DNA from: Ferruginibacter sp. | GTDB taxonomy: Bacteria; Bacteroidota; Bacteroidia; Chitinophagales; Chitinophagaceae | Assembly (NCBI GenBank): GCA_025362765.1 | Contig: JANYFI010000751.1 | Location: 1 to 6,727 of the forward strand | DNA length: 6,727 nt | Reading direction: 5' to 3' | In this document: positions 6,649 through 6,727 of the stretch, piece after piece | How the letters are laid out: each line of letters opens with the position of its first letter | How positions within the stretch are numbered: the first letter of the stretch is position 1 | Translations under genes and position numbers: made by a program | Notes under the pieces: generated by a model | Told to the model about the DNA's origin: nothing | Database searches by the model: none | What the model saw: the letters and a program-made list of their open reading frames with translations, nothing else

Positions 6649-6727
6649 TTACACAACTATACCTTCAATATCGTAATCATAAGCTTTGGTAATTTTCACC
6701 TGCACAAAATCGCCAATGATCAATTTC
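6649..6727 (-). CDS. rimO: C-terminal TRAM domain of a radical-SAM methylthiotransferase, probably RimO (cut by window edge)
   Basis: Only the last 25 codons and the TAA stop are in the window. They read KLIIGDFVQVKITKAYDYDI followed by EGIVV, a TRAM-domain ending of methylthiotransferases in which IGDFVxVKIT is the typical RNA-binding beta-strand. The AYDYDIEG segment is closer to the RimO pattern ([DE][YF]DLxG) than to MiaB, whose equivalent usually reads like SATLxG. RimO methylthiolates an aspartate of ribosomal protein S12 using SAM and iron-sulfur clusters in the cytoplasm. The radical-SAM core lies beyond the right edge, so RimO versus MiaB or MtaB cannot be settled fully. The gene reads in the same direction as the protease gene and bshC, about 190 bp upstream of the former. 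Confidence 0.72.
   Translation of the reverse strand, partial: KLIIGDFVQVKITKAYDYDIEGIVV

Overview
The window looks like chromosomal DNA from a member of the Bacteroidota, most plausibly a Chitinophagaceae-like species. This rests on the AT-rich sequence, starts with A/T-rich leaders rather than Shine-Dalgarno sites, a TAnnTTTG-type promoter, a Bacteroidota-style BshC, and protein sequences typical of that phylum. The genus is inferred, not shown. No rRNA, tRNA, CRISPR array or mobile element was seen.

Layout, left to right. (1) Positions 1-2432, minus strand: an RND (HAE1/AcrB-like) inner-membrane efflux pump. It is open for 810 codons from its ATG and cut by the left window edge, so roughly the last fifth of the protein is missing. 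(2) Positions 2490-3578, minus strand: its periplasmic adaptor (membrane fusion protein), a probable lipoprotein, 57 bp upstream of the pump gene. A good TAnnTTTG -7 box at 3605-3612 probably drives both genes. No outer-membrane factor lies in the window; it may follow beyond position 1. (3) Positions 3794-4318, plus strand: purE (N5-carboxyaminoimidazole ribonucleotide mutase), divergent from the efflux operon and without purK beside it. (4) Positions 4441-6036, minus strand: bshC, the putative cysteine ligase of bacillithiol synthesis, convergent with purE. (5) Positions 6097-6462, minus strand: a small retropepsin-like (clan AA) aspartyl protease, just upstream of bshC in the same direction. 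(6) Positions 6514-6630: a short open stretch that may be a tiny gene or gene remnant. (7) Positions 6649-6727, minus strand: the last 25 codons of a methylthiotransferase, most likely rimO (TRAM domain), cut by the right edge.

How the genes work together: the adaptor and pump form one drug or metabolite export system. PurE serves purine synthesis and BshC low-molecular-weight thiol synthesis. rimO, the protease gene and bshC read in one direction and could be partly co-transcribed.

The most interesting observation is in the protease gene. Its frame ends at a TAG (6097-6099), but the same frame continues past it for 17 sensible codons resembling the family's usual C-terminal tail, and then stops at a TAA only 6 bp before the bshC start. 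This suggests a recent nonsense mutation, amber readthrough, or a sequencing error. Nothing in the window amounts to a clearly new system.
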